64,000 bases of DNA from Macrolepiota albuminosa (taxonomy: Eukaryota; Basidiomycota; Agaricomycetes; Agaricales; Agaricaceae), in assembly GCA_027475525.1 (NCBI GenBank), contig JAMWFC010000029.1, forward strand, positions 868,001 through 932,000. The letters run 5' to 3'. The translations under genes were made by a program, and so were the position numbers. This document shows positions 41,980 through 54,689 of the stretch, piece by piece (position 1 is the first letter of the stretch; every line of letters begins with the position of its first letter). The notes under the pieces are model-generated. The model made no database searches. It worked only from the letters and a program-made list of their open reading frames with translations, and was not told where the DNA came from.

Positions 41980-44497
41980 ATGAACACCTCTGACTATGTG
42001 ATCGTAGGCGCTGGCCTTTGCGGAAACGTTGTGGCGGCAAGACTATCGGAAAACCCAGATATCAATGTCACAGTCTTAGAAGCTGGTTCTGGCCCCTTTC
42101 ATGACAAGAATATCGATATTCCAGGTAGACTCATGGACCAGCATACCTTATCGGATGGTTTTAATGCATGCACCAGGATATCTCGTGCACAATCTTGGTA
42201 ATCCTGAGAAGGATTGGACCTTCTTTAGTTCTCCTCAGATGAATCTAGGTGGTCGCTCCGTGTTTCTGCCCAGGTGATGGTAGATTCTTGAATTCCAAAT
42301 AACTTGTCAACTGAAACTTTCTGCCAGGGGAAAAGGCATTGGAGGCTCAACATTGGCATGTTATTTGACATCTTGAAGTTCATCTCTGTTCACATATATT
42401 CCAGTTGAACTTTATGGAATATAGCCGGTACGTATAATGGAACCAGCACTCAGAAAGATATGATCTTTTTTTCCGATAAGGGCCCCATCTATTGAATATG
42501 ACTGTGTGCACAGACCATCTGATACAATGCCTGAAACTGACTTTACTCACCAGCGTTGCAAGATCTCGGCGCTACCGGTTGGAACTGGAACAATCTCCTC
42601 CCATACTTCAGAAAAGTATTTAAAAGTTCATTCTGTGATTCATTTCATTAACTTCACCCTCAGGCAGAGACTTTAAACTGCATTGAAGAAGATTCCACTA
42701 ACTACGGCATGAAATTCGATAAAGAATATCACGGAACGTCCGGACCTTTGCAGGTATCGGTTCCCCACTATCTTGATGACGTTGCTTTGCCCTGGATTGA
42801 AACCCTCAAATCACTCGGTGTCCAAACTAATAATGATGCAGTGACTAATGCCTATCGATTCCTTGTTTTCCTAACTTGATGTTGGACGGTTTTATCCAGA
42901 GTGACGGTGACAACACTGGGACCTGGATCTCAACCCGCTCATATGATAGTCGATCTATCAGAAGCTCAGCAGCGAGTGTATGCGAAAATGATTATTCACA
43001 TGTCAGATCTAACAGGTAATTAGGCATACTATGAGCCCAACCAATTACGCACAAATTTGAAGGTGATAACTGGAGCTCTTGTAACCAAGATCCTCACATC
43101 TGGCGAGGACAAAGTTGTGGCCGACGGAGTCGAATATGTCAAAGATGGTGTCTTAGAGACTCTCCACGCGACTAGAGAAGTTATTTTGTGTTGTGGCAGC
43201 TACAAGACACCTCAGCTCTTGGAGCTGTCTGGTCAGTCATCCGCACCAAGATTTTGTCTGCTCATTCACTGTCATCTCAAGGTATTGGAGATCCCAAAGT
43301 CTTGAATAAGTTTGGTATCAAGGTTGTCATTAGTTTGCCTGGAGTTGGCAAGAATCTTCGTTACGTCTATATAGTTTCTTGATATCTTGTTCCAATGCTG
43401 ACATGCTTTGCAGAAGTAATTTCACTTTGCCAAAAGATTTCTTTGTGAATAACACATTCATCCAGGATCATGTTACTGCCGCCTTCACAGCAGAACTCAC
43501 CCCTGGACATGAGACGTGGGCGAAGATGTCTGATCCACAATTTGCTTTACAGCAAGAAGAAATATTGTGAGGAACAATGTTTGCGTCACTTGTGAAACAA
43601 TATCTTAGTTGCTTGTAGCAATGCGACAGGTGGTGGAATGCTGAGCAGTATACCATCAGCCTTTGCTGCCTTGCCTCTCAAGGACTTTGACAAAGATGGG
43701 TCGATTGCAAGCCTTATAGACAAAGAAAAGGCAACGGTTACGTCCAAAGTCCAGAAGCAGTGGGCACTCAATGACAAGGTTCCTTTTCTTCAGTGAGTTT
43801 TTTCTTTCTACGGCTCAATCGCAATTTCACATTACTCACTAGAATCACTGGATTCGATCGGTTCTTACCGGGAACCTTGAAAGAACCAAAGGCTGGCATT
43901 GATTATATGACAACTACAATGATCCTTCTCCATCCTTTCAGCTATGGATCAGTGCACATCGTTTCCAATGATCCAAATATACAACCTGAGATTAATCCCA
44001 ATTACTTGGATAGTCCAGTAGATGTTATGATTCTTGTGGAAGCGTACAAGCTTGCTAGGAGAATTTACAGCACAGCGCCCCTCAAACATCACATCATTAA
44101 CGAGGTTAATCCTGGAGCACGTACACAGACTGATGAAGAGATTATCGAATACATGAAACAGACTCTAGACAGCACCTACCATCCCATTGGCACATCCAGC
44201 ATGTTACCTCAGAAGGACCAAGGGGTTGTTGATTCTAGATTGAAGGTGTATGGGACTAAGAACCTTCGTGTGGTAAATGGTTTCTCTTTGAATCAGATAT
44301 ACGATTGACTCAATCAATTGAGGTTGACGCTTCTATCATACCCGTCCTCATCTCTGCTCACCTCCAAGGAACCCTTTATGCTATTTCTGAAAAGGTGGCG
44401 TTGCTTTCACCTGTACCCTAGGTTTATCTCTTAAACAACAACCATTCAGGCTGCGGATATTATTAAGGAGGATGCGAAAGAGTGTGATCGAGTATAG
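41980..44497 (+). CDS. GMC-family FAD oxidoreductase (possibly disrupted in the N-terminal half)
   Basis: Flavin oxidoreductase of the glucose-methanol-choline family (aryl-alcohol/alcohol oxidase-like). The FAD-binding start is [19 protein letters not shown] with VTVLEAG. Then come [58 protein letters not shown] and [20 protein letters not shown] joined over an intron to [12 protein letters not shown] (GMC signature 2). Later exons hold [23 protein letters not shown], the active-site block [11 protein letters not shown] and [10 protein letters not shown]. The last exons read [19 protein letters not shown] and [15 protein letters not shown], ending at 44497. A TGA follows YLTS near 42370 and no in-phase splice avoids it in my reading, so a premature stop is possible. 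At least ten exons. Confidence 0.85.
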
Positions 44498-47400
44498 CTA
44501 TAAACATATGCTTGCATCAATTCACAGATCTTGAGGACGGTTTAAAGTTTGGATCTATATAATTCGTTACTCTATTGCTTTGCGTCAGGTGTTTTGACTA
44601 AATTTTCTGCTCGAGCCAGAGATTTACGGTACATAGAGCCCGCTGATAAGAAACCAGACCAGTACTTGTTAAACGATGAAGCTAAAATCTCGAGAGGTGG
44701 TGATTATTGCCAGTCCAATCAGGAAAATAGTCAGAGGATAGAACACAAAGTGCTCATTTTAGTCCCTATATATTACAAGCGATCTACAGTACAGTCGTTG
44801 CAAATAAACGTTGGCTCACCCTCAGTCTGTGATATAATCGGCTTAGGGTGCCCGTTTAGTGTTACGAGACTTATATATATTTATTTTGTCCATTGCCCTT
44901 CATTGTGCGTATCTTGACAATGGAGTAAATGGGGGATATGATAATGTGATATCATAAAAGTGTTCAAGATGGTAAGGTACACTTCAGGTGTCCCTGTGAG
45001 GTCAAGAACAGAATTGTTGAGTCTTATGATTAACCTCTAATGACGTATAATATCGTCATATAGCATGTTTTTCATAGATACGAGGTAAGCTAGAGAGAGA
45101 TTATTCACAACTTCACAGCACTTCCATCAACGATACTCACTAGTATTGAACAGAAGTTCCGGTAATCAGAAACAATTACAGAAGTTGGATACTTGGACAT
45201 TCCATTTCCATGACATGATTGGTAATCAGGAGAGGACCAAGAGTCATAAAGACTCATCCTTCACTGGTACACATCGACTGGTCGACCAGGAGTAAGGAAA
45301 GTCTCCGGGGTGCGACAGAGGTCTGTGAAACTATCTCAAGTCAGACAAGCTCTTGTTTCCGTGGGAGTGTTCTTGTAATTGCGTGTAACGACACAGAGCA
45401 TCATCGACCGCGAAAGGCTTGTGGACTTGTGGTTTCCGAGGGGCTTAAACACTTTCTTCAAAGTCTGGAGCTAAGCATACAAGTAGATTTAGCTTTCGCC
45501 TGCGAGGCTTCAAATTAGAAGATGGATTGACACATGTTCGTTTTTCCGCGTGGAACGCAAGCGACATTGGAGCATGTGAGCTGTAATGTAAAACTTTAAG
45601 AAGACCTGTAGGGACTATCAGAGGGGCGGCCTGAATTATTGTAGAAGTAACACACGTCAGCATCTCGAGTGCAACTTGAATATAAACGCACCCCGTTTGC
45701 GATGTTCTGGGGTACGGATGCAAGCCAGGACTCGTGTCCCGGTCAAGGATAGCCACTTCTCACCCGAGATCTGTTGAGTGCCGTCTTCTCTTAAACGGCC
45801 GGATATTATCCAAAAGATTTGCAAACTTGAGAAGCAGAAACTTCGCCGGTTCATCTCCACTGAACGTGTGAAGATCCACAACGAAAAAGACAACAAAAAA
45901 GAGATCAATCAGTTCCTGAGAAGAACGTGCACATTGACCAATGATTGCAGTAATAATAGAGGAGGAAGAGATCGGACTGAGATTGACCAGGTCCCAATCA
46001 TTGTATCTTAGATGCAGGCTCCTGTACACTCCATGGAATTGGAGAAGGTCGAGCAATGCACGTTGAGGCATGCATATGAATAGATCTTAAGAACATCACG
46101 GTCGTATCGGCCACGCTAAGGAGGGACTCCCGATGATCGTCTCGTGAGTGGATTACAAACCTCAATGGTCAATCTCTGCATGTAGACAACTGTGAATTTG
46201 ACCTCGAGCTAAAACCAGCATAGGAGCCATGAAGCCAGAGAAAACACTGCCGTCAGTTGTGAGTTATATTCTGTTGATACTCCTGTTGATTGCTGATTTA
46301 GATAGCATAGGTAGTGTCATGATCAGATATTTTCGATATATTCACTTATTTATTTATTTTTTGTGTTTTACATATCTTTCCCTATTTTACCCTATTCTAC
46401 CCCCTAGTTCACGAAGTATCGGTTCTCCTTTAGTTCCCCTTTAAACTATGACGTTCTATGACGATTAAACCCCTTTAGTTATCACAAGGACAATTTCCAT
46501 TCGCATATGATTATTAGAAGAAATAGTATAAAAGCCCAATGTATTCGGTAGATAACTCTAACTTGGTTATTGTTGGTTTTCTGATTTGTTTACAAGTCGA
46601 ATCTTGACAGGTAGACTGTGGAGCGGGCAGATAGTCAAGCGGCGAGTAACGGTCACGGTCACGGTCACGGTCACAGAGAACTCTTTCAACCATGATGCAG
46701 CTTGAGGGAACCCCGACAAACTATATAACTCTCTTGCAACGTGATTTTTAGCTCGACGGTCTTTTTAATGGAACTATGGCTGTACTGTGAGTTGAAATTG
46801 AGTTGGCCAATCTGTGAATTGAACGATTATAATCACGTGATCTGATTAGATTTTGATGTGAAAATTTTGTTTATACACTGAGTTGCACGAACCCATTGGA
46901 CGGACAAGAGCACGCGGTATCATCCTCTCTTGATTGTGGGGCCAAATATGCTTCATAGTTTGTTTCACGATCATCCTTGTGTGGCATGACCCCTGTGGAT
47001 CGGGACGAAACTACACTGTTCACTGTTCAGCGCTCAGCCGCGATGCTCAAACGCTCGATTTCTTGATTACGGATTTGCTTCCACCTTTCAGCTCCAAAGC
47101 ATTCATCTCGACTGCGTGTTCAGCGGTCCTGTACAAGCGCTGTAACTCTTTACATCTTTAGCCTCTTGCTTCGTCCTCCATCTTTGTATACACAAACTGC
47201 GGTCGACCTCCAATCAGTACATCAATTCAGGCTCCTACAAACATCGATGCATTGAAATTTCACTGTCAAAATCGACCTAGAAACTCCACGCGCATATGGA
47301 ACTCCACTTTTGAATGCTATGTTGTTTCTTTGGACCCTTCGTTCTCTGATATCTGTGCACACTTCTCCGCGGCTGTTCCACCGAATGTCGAAAAAATCAG

Positions 47401-49580
47401 GAAGAAACTCTAATGAATTGAGTGTATGCCTTGTAAATCAGCCTATCATGCCATAGAATTTTGTCAAATTTCAGACTGCTTAAGAACCAGGTAATTAATG
47501 CATTGTTTATTCATATATGTATAGATATAGCGCGTCGGCGACCAAAGTATGAGATTTGAACACTCAGGGATGGCCAACTAATTTCAAATTTCCGTGTTCG
47601 CAGGAATAAAGAACAAAACTGCTTGTCAATATACACCCAGGATGACTATGGAATGAGCGGGGAAGGTACACGGTCCGATATTCCTGAATGAACAGGAAAA
47701 GTCAAGACAAGATTTCCCTCCGATCACCAATCGAAGTTTTAAGAGCCGCGTGTTGCCCACGAGCAATATAGTATGCCCCTGACGGATATGTAGGTTTCCG
47801 TCAGGAAGAGTCGGACCGACACCTCGTGGAGGCCAGTCTGCAAAATATCGATAGTGCGGAGGTTCTTCTCAATTCAACTGCCGCTCGAATTTCTGAGAGA
47901 GAGCGCTTACCATACTCTTTTTGTCGAGTTGGCGATACACGATGTCTGTCAGGGTCGCGCATCGAGAACGACAAGTGCCGATCATCTTTGCAGTTTCTTA
48001 CGACGTTCTTCGTCGGCAGAGACTCTACAAGTAGTCAATTTAGAGCGTTAGCAGAGCAGAACAGTGCTCAAAGCACTTGTTCCAGAAAGCTTGTAAGGAT
48101 ACGTCATCGGTCAAGATGCCCGGTGCTTTTAAAGTACTTGTATCTCTTTATCTGATAGACTCCGTACGGTTGCCCCTCCGCCAATTATCGAGACCTCGAC
48201 TCAGTAGCCAATTCGGGCTTGACATCTGGCCTCTTGTTATTGTTACGAGAAGGGGTTGGCGGTGTATTCTTGGTAAACATAGGGTTAATCCCGACTGTAC
48301 GAGATTGAAGGGGTCGAGTGATGGGCTACCCCTAGCTTGATTTAGTTTAGGTCAGGTTGCTTCTGGGAAGTGCCGTTTGACATCTCCGTCTGTGAGAGAA
48401 CCAGGAAATAAGACATACATGCATGAACTGTATGTCTTGTACTATCATCCTGTTGAATGCAGGGTTTGCGATGACGTAACCGAGCCCATTCAGTAAGCGC
48501 GTGGTTACCCATAACAAGGTCTGTACTTGTCAGTCCTTCATACTTCCTGCTCAATGGAAGTCGTTCTCTGAGACTTACTCCTTGCTCCTGATCACAGCAA
48601 TCATTCGCACTGAATTCACACTGATTTTTCCTTGTTCGACAATTGAATCACCCCTCTTACTATGTGTACTTTGATCAACTTTCAGTCATCACTGGCAACG
48701 CGATCCCTCAATATGTGACTCATGATGACCAGGTGCACTTCGAGGCACTATAATTGGCCTTTGTATTGCTTCTGCGCTCCGGGTCAGGGTAGACAGCGGC
48801 GTTGGCTTCATTCCCGCTCTTAATGCCGAAAAGGTCGAGGTTCCTAAAAAAATGTCAGGCGTTGAACGCCGCGAATTCTTACGTATCTGTTGCTCAGGGC
48901 GAACGTCTCTTCGAGGATCTGGAGTCACAAATCACTTGGAGGAGAGTGTAGACATACCCAGAAATGACGCTCGATGGCAACAACCACTAGTCGACAAGCA
49001 AGAAGAGGATATTATCCTATTATCTCTACTGGACTTTTGAGTCTCCGCCAGAGCGTATACCATGAGAGGTTTGTGCCACGGTATTGTTGCAGCCATTCCT
49101 CGGGAGAAGGAGTGTCCAAGGTACCCTGCGATATCAATGCTATTAGACGCATAATCTCACAGTTTTCGGCCTCGAGGCTCATACTCCCGTGGTCATAGGG
49201 GCTACCAGTGGAGAAATCAGTGACACAACCGAACTGTGGACATCCAAATTCTTTGAAGTGCGGAAAATCGATCACGATCAGGTCCAAGTAAGGTTCATCG
49301 ACTCAAACCCCCAACGATGATTTGTATGGTAAATTCACCCCGAGATCATGGTACCAGAGCCAACAGGTTACAGCATTTCTTGACACACGCGAGCGACGGC
49401 CTGCGCGGCGATCAAAGTTTGAATCTAGATCATTCCAATTGGGGAAGGAACCTTTTATGATAGCGCACGTCGACTCCCTTGCCATGTTCGTGGCCTATGT
49501 AAAGGCCGTATCCTCAACTTCACATTCCCTAGTCTCCCTTGTCTCCACCTTCTCATTAGGCCCGGTCCCAAATTTCCACT
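44498..49580. other. gene-poor stretch of about 5 kb
   Basis: No supported gene. Open stretches at 44549-44917, 45778-46011, 46229-46444, 47826-48155 and 48852-49040 (+) and 45445-46071 and 48689-48928 (-) lack motifs and splice structure. It contains a short microsatellite at 46650. Unlike the island, CpG is present, so this is not obviously the same class of decayed transposon DNA. A GT-AG-rich but unassigned segment at 48.0-48.9 kb might hide a small gene. Confidence 0.35.
46650..46674. repeat. hexamer microsatellite (CGGTCA)4
   Basis: Four tandem copies of CGGTCA followed by a partial one. Confidence 0.9.
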
Positions 49581-51988
49581 ATGTCTTTAGACAAACAGTG
49601 CCATCTCACCACGATTCCCCTTGAGATTCTTCACCATATTGCCGTGGACCTAACGAAACTGACGCCTATTGGTCCAGCCGTCCAGTTTATCCCACTCATG
49701 CAAACCTGCTCGACGCTCAATGCACGCCTTTCTCCGGAGTACAATCCAAACCTCCTTGGTGCGATTTATCGCCATAAGCTAGATTCCGCAGCCGTCGAGC
49801 GGCGATTGGGTCGACCCTCATCCATGCAATGGGCGGCATGGGGAACGAGGGCCTTTGAAGCCATGCGCTTTTTCAGAAGGGAAGTCGTGAAGTATGATGA
49901 TGATTTTGACGAGATGTTGCTGGAGGCACTTCGAGTCGGTGTGATGCTTATGCTCGATGACGACGGGAAGAATGCCTGTCAAATGCTTCTATGGGCCCGT
50001 GCGGATGTCTTCGTACAACGGCTGGTCATGACGCGGCTGTATGAACGCTCTGAAGAGAACCAGGGTTGGCCACTGGAGACGCCCTTGATTGCCTACGCGC
50101 TCCAGCTCATGTGGTTACTGACATCCGAAGGCAAGGTCTTCTTGGCATTGCGCGATGCCTTCTAACTTTAACCTCCAGAATCTCTTCTGTCCGAACCGCC
50201 GACCGTCAGATCTCAGCTTCAGCAACTCCTGCTCCCGTTCGTCTACTGTCCTTTCCGTTATCCCTCAACTCCTTTCCCTCCCAATCATTATATCGTCCCT
50301 CCTCTCCTGCCCCCGCCCTTACTTGCTCCGACGACCATTCCGACAGCTCATGGCCCTTATCCGCTGACTCCAGAATCCTTGTCTTCCTTGTTTCAGCTAC
50401 CCAATGGTCAACAAGTTCAACTTGCCCCGCCACCTCCTGCGCTCATGGCCAAGCTGCTTTATCTTGCGCGAGAGGAAGTGAGTCCACTCCCGATTGCACC
50501 ACACTTGTTCCGCACTCGTGCGGATAGGGAGGCCACGGGTGACTTTTCCATCGGTCCTGTCCGAGAGGACGTTGAAGAGGCTAACTGGGCATACATCGCG
50601 CGGCCGCCGTTGGGGACAGGACTCCGTTCGCGGGACGGCGTGCGCAAGGTCAACCCAGACTGGGGTGGGTTAGAATGGCGCACACGTTCATTCGACAGTA
50701 ACGGCGACGACCACCAGTACCCTCAACGCCCAGAGGGCATGAGGTTCCCTGGTTTTCAGGTTTTGCCGCCCATACCCAGGTGGGCAGGCAGGATGCCTCT
50801 GTCGGACGATGAGAAGAGCATGAAGTGGGACATGGACTTCTCCAGGATGCGGGCATGGGCTGACCTTGGCAACGATATGGTGAAGAAGCCGTTTGAAGGT
50901 GGCGTGTACGAGCTGGGTACGGCTGACGGGTTATGGGCGGGAAGATTATTGGTACGTGTGCGTCCTTTCGTGATCCTGGGACAATGCTAAAGTTTGTCTT
51001 AGATCTCAAATCTAGAAGAGCAGCAAAGGCTTGTTGCAAACCCGATGCATCCCTCTAATGAAGAGTTCAATGTTGATACGCTCCATGGGTATCATCAATT
51101 AGCTTTCACGCGCATGCGCGAAGTACACGGCGTACACGGCGAGGTAACCCCTCTTGCAGGACACGGTCCCACAGTGGTAGCCGACGACCAGGGGGATGGG
51201 GATTCTGTCTCTGATGACGAAAGTGAGGAGGAGGAAGAGGTGGAGGAGGAGGAGGACGATGAGAAAGAAGAAGAACCCTTTGCCCTCGGCCTATACACTA
51301 ATCACGATGGTATGAATAATGCCTGGTTCGCGGGACGTCCACACGTTACACCTCGCTTTGGCCAGGTTCCAGGTGTGGTTCATATCAGTGTGGACGGCAT
51401 ATCCGCGGTAGGGAATTATCGCGCCAATACGCAGTTCACTAGTCGTTGGACGGGTGGAACAAGGCTAGGCAATGATGCTCCTTCGCCGCTCAAACGACTC
51501 TCTCGCTCCAGTGGAGAAGATAGATATCCACACGATGCGTCGACGTGCTCTCGGTGCAAGGATGATGAGGTGTTTGCGCAGAGAGTTAAAACGGCTGCAG
51601 GACAGCGAGGAGAGGATCTATACGCACTTCTCGAGGCGCAGCGCGTGAGGGGGTGGTGCAATGGCGTAAAAGAAATTGTCATCGTCGGAGAGGTCAGTCA
51701 CTCATTCTTCTTTTTCGCCGGCCCTTTCATATAGGCTCACACTGCATATAGACTGATCATGTTCATGGCGCGGCGTTCCACCACTGGGAGCTTGAAGGAC
51801 GTGTACGTCCCTCAGACGGCCTCTTTCTTGCCTTGAGATACCCTAGGGAAGCACTGATGGGCACTATGTTGTTCTGGGGGTATTTCGTTGGGGCAGAATC
51901 TTTGGTTGGAAACTGGCGTGTTGGGGGGACAGATCTCTCTGCGCCGGCGTGGGAGGGAACGTTTGTTTGGGGAAGGAGAAGCGATTAA
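49581..51988 (+). CDS. F-box-like protein of a basidiomycete family, paralogue 2
   Basis: Paralogue of the gene at 10662, same strand and same four-exon plan: 49581-50130, 50179-50951, 51003-51692, 51752-51988 (about 750 residues). The F-box region is TIPLEILHHIAVDLTKLTP with FIPLMQTCSTLNARL. Shared blocks are MLDDDGKNACQMLLWARAD, LQLMWLLTSEG, AKLLYLAREEVSPLPIAPHL, GMNNAWFAGRP, ASTCSRC, CNGVKEIVIVGE, GYFVGAESLVGNWRVGG and WEGTFVWGRR. Likely a substrate adaptor of an SCF ubiquitin ligase, target unknown. Differences: an acidic insert (about 51185-51280, Asp/Glu runs) in the third exon, and intron 1 begins GCAAGG, a GC donor fixed by phase and by comparison with copy 1. Confidence 0.85.
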
Positions 51989-54689
51989 GACATGTCGTTT
52001 TTGCTGAGTGTTTTCTGCTCTTTGTTTCCTTGCTGCCGTTATCGTTCGCATATAATGATCCTCGCTTGGATATGTTTTTTTGCTTTCATGATACGTGGAT
52101 CGATTGACACGATACCTATATTATTTCAATACAGATGGACATGTTCATAATCTCATGCCTCTTTTCTGTTTCACTTGTAGGATGCTGTAGTTATATTTGG
52201 TAACCGCCAAAAAGTTCATTACACGCGATTATATATCTTTCCTGGAACAATGTACTATTATCCATTTACTATTGCTAAGTAGAAGTCGATTATGATAATG
52301 AAGAGATATGGATCTTTCACAGAAAGAAAAAAAAATTGACTTGTGATAACTTGAAATCAGCGCGTCGTGCTAGCTGTGCGTCCGAGACACGCAGTTTGAA
52401 CGCGAAGGTCAAAATGTTGCATAAGCGCGGCGCCACACCGGTAAACTGATGCACACCATATAGGCCGCCATTTCCGTGTCGGGAACTTGTTGAGAGTTCG
52501 GCCAAGATAGATTCACCGTATGTAAACGACCCTATTCCAGTGACCAAAGTCCGCTGATCGAAATTTAGGCAACTCAAAGTCGGCCCGTTGAAAACGACCG
52601 TGATTATAACTTTCAGGGTTGCCGTGAGTGGATGAAGCCGAAAGGCGCGGTGTCAGTGGTTGGAGACTATGCTGCGATAAACTGGGCAGTCAGAGCGAAG
52701 CTCGTGCCATGTGTGTCTCAGACTTTCAGACGTACATTGTCCATCCTTCCCAATAGCCGTATAAGACTTAAGGGCTGATTTGCATCTTTTGTCATATGAT
52801 ATGTTTACCCGTAACCGGAATGTAAATCGATACATAGGCACAGGCGCCCGGGATATAAATTGATGTAATGATGGCTACTGGTAGTTATGATGATGTAGCG
52901 GAGTCCATCGACGTCACAGGTGGTAGGAATGATACCCCATAGTGTCGCAATTAACTGTCTATTTTCAGAATTCCAATCAATGGTCTGCATTTTATGACTA
53001 GCGATGACTGTCTCATGAATGAAAGATTATTTGAGGGTCAGTTGTAAACCCCGCCTCAGATGATTTCCAGGGTCCTACATAGCAACCAGCACATCGGACG
53101 AACTATCCAGTCATGAACGGAGGGCTCACGGTGTCCATAGGAAAAAATTAGCCATGGTCTCGCAATACACATCGACCGGTAATCAAGATGATATATGTAT
53201 GCGGCGCCGCCACACACACTCACTCACTCACTGATTGAATTAAGATATCCTTGTTATGTTCATACGATATCGTAATTGTATCGAACCGGGCGGCATAGAG
53301 ACGCCAGGGGCGTCGGCTTTTGCCACCTCAAACGCTACTCCAAAAAAAAGTAATTGTATCTAACTAAGGGACGTTACTAGTGCGTCACCACTCTTAAGGT
53401 AAGGTCAGATGTGTGTATACATGAAGTACCGAGACCTTTTTCGTAGGATGTTGTTGGACCTAGACACAGAAAGGAAACGAAGGAGCCTGATGCATGTCGC
53501 GGACAAAGAGTAACTGAACACAAAGTCCGAAAACCGATCAAAGAACCCAGGTCAACAAGGTCAACAGATCTTACAAATTCCGAGGACGGAACGGCCATCA
53601 CAACTAATGAAAGTGAACATATCAAGATCAGGTTTGAACCTACCATTCTGAATTTTCAGAGACTAAGATTTCGAAGTGGAAATTGCCAACGCCAGGAGCT
53701 ATCTTATCCTTGTCAGTCCTGCTGGCCAGGAGAATTCTTTGCGGGTTCAAAGTTGTGTCAAGGATATCTGTAACTTTTGAAGATACTGTAACTGTAAGGT
53801 GAGCTTCGGACAGTCAAAAAGATATGATCAATCTTATCTTCTGAATTTCGCTATGGTGATTAGATGAACGTCCGTTGTCGGGTCCGAAAAAAGCTCAAAA
53901 CAACTGCTGTGTGAGGATGAAAAGAACAGGTAAGATAGGCCATTCCCAGAGAAACAGTTGAAACGACCTGTTCATCCCATGTTAATATCAAACAGGCTAC
54001 CGAAGCGGCTTCAATTCCTCTTTGATGAAACGATGACGGATTCGGTGAGCAATCTTGGTGTATAGCGAAAAACTATTGGAAGAGTGAGCAAGATCAGTAT
54101 GACTCGATGATGTCGAGAGGTACAGGAGAGATGCACAAAAAGAAATCATGAGACATTTCGGCCCCCTCCGCTCAGCGCTCAGCGCTCAGCTATGATTACC
54201 GCGTTTGCTACTGACCTTATCTGCTCTCCGGCCCGGAGATCCATGTCCAGATTTGCGGAGTGTGGAATTGTGATCCGCGACGCGTGCTTCTTGCGGCTTG
54301 TTGCGGATCTGAATCCACACTCAAGCACGAAGAAACTGCTACTTGCTACTTCAAACAGCACATGGTCCTGCAGATGTACGAAACAACGTGAATCTCCTCA
54401 ATCCTAAAATGTTTAGCGAAAGCCGTTTTCTCAAGCTCTCAAGCTTCGGCCCAGATGTTTCCACGTCAGAAGGGCTCGGCATACGGCTGATGGCATGCTA
54501 AAATGTACAAGCGAACATCACGGTGTAAAGCGGGCTCCAATTCTTTGCGTTTAAAGCGGGGTCAAATGACTGCAAGGTTGTCTAAGGTCCCTTCACTCCT
54601 TTCTTATGCCGCAGAAATCCAGTATCAGGAGCGTTTCACTGATCTTCGCGTAGGTGGAAGTACTGTCTTTTAATGAAGGCTGATTGAAT
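51989..54689. other. intergenic stretch
   Basis: About 2.7 kb without a supported gene. A minus-strand open stretch at 53377-53646 has a hydrophobic start but no supporting features. Short CA/CACT microsatellite at about 53210-53235. The part before 54690 should hold the transporter promoter. Confidence 0.4.

Noticed and set aside
46229..46444. Hydrophobic 71-codon frame that could be a small membrane protein
   Set aside because: AT-rich, pyrimidine-driven Leu/Ile/Tyr content; no splice context and no recognisable family.
53377..53646. Minus-strand frame with a signal-peptide-like start
   Set aside because: Only the first 20 residues look secretory; the rest has no pattern and no flanking exons.
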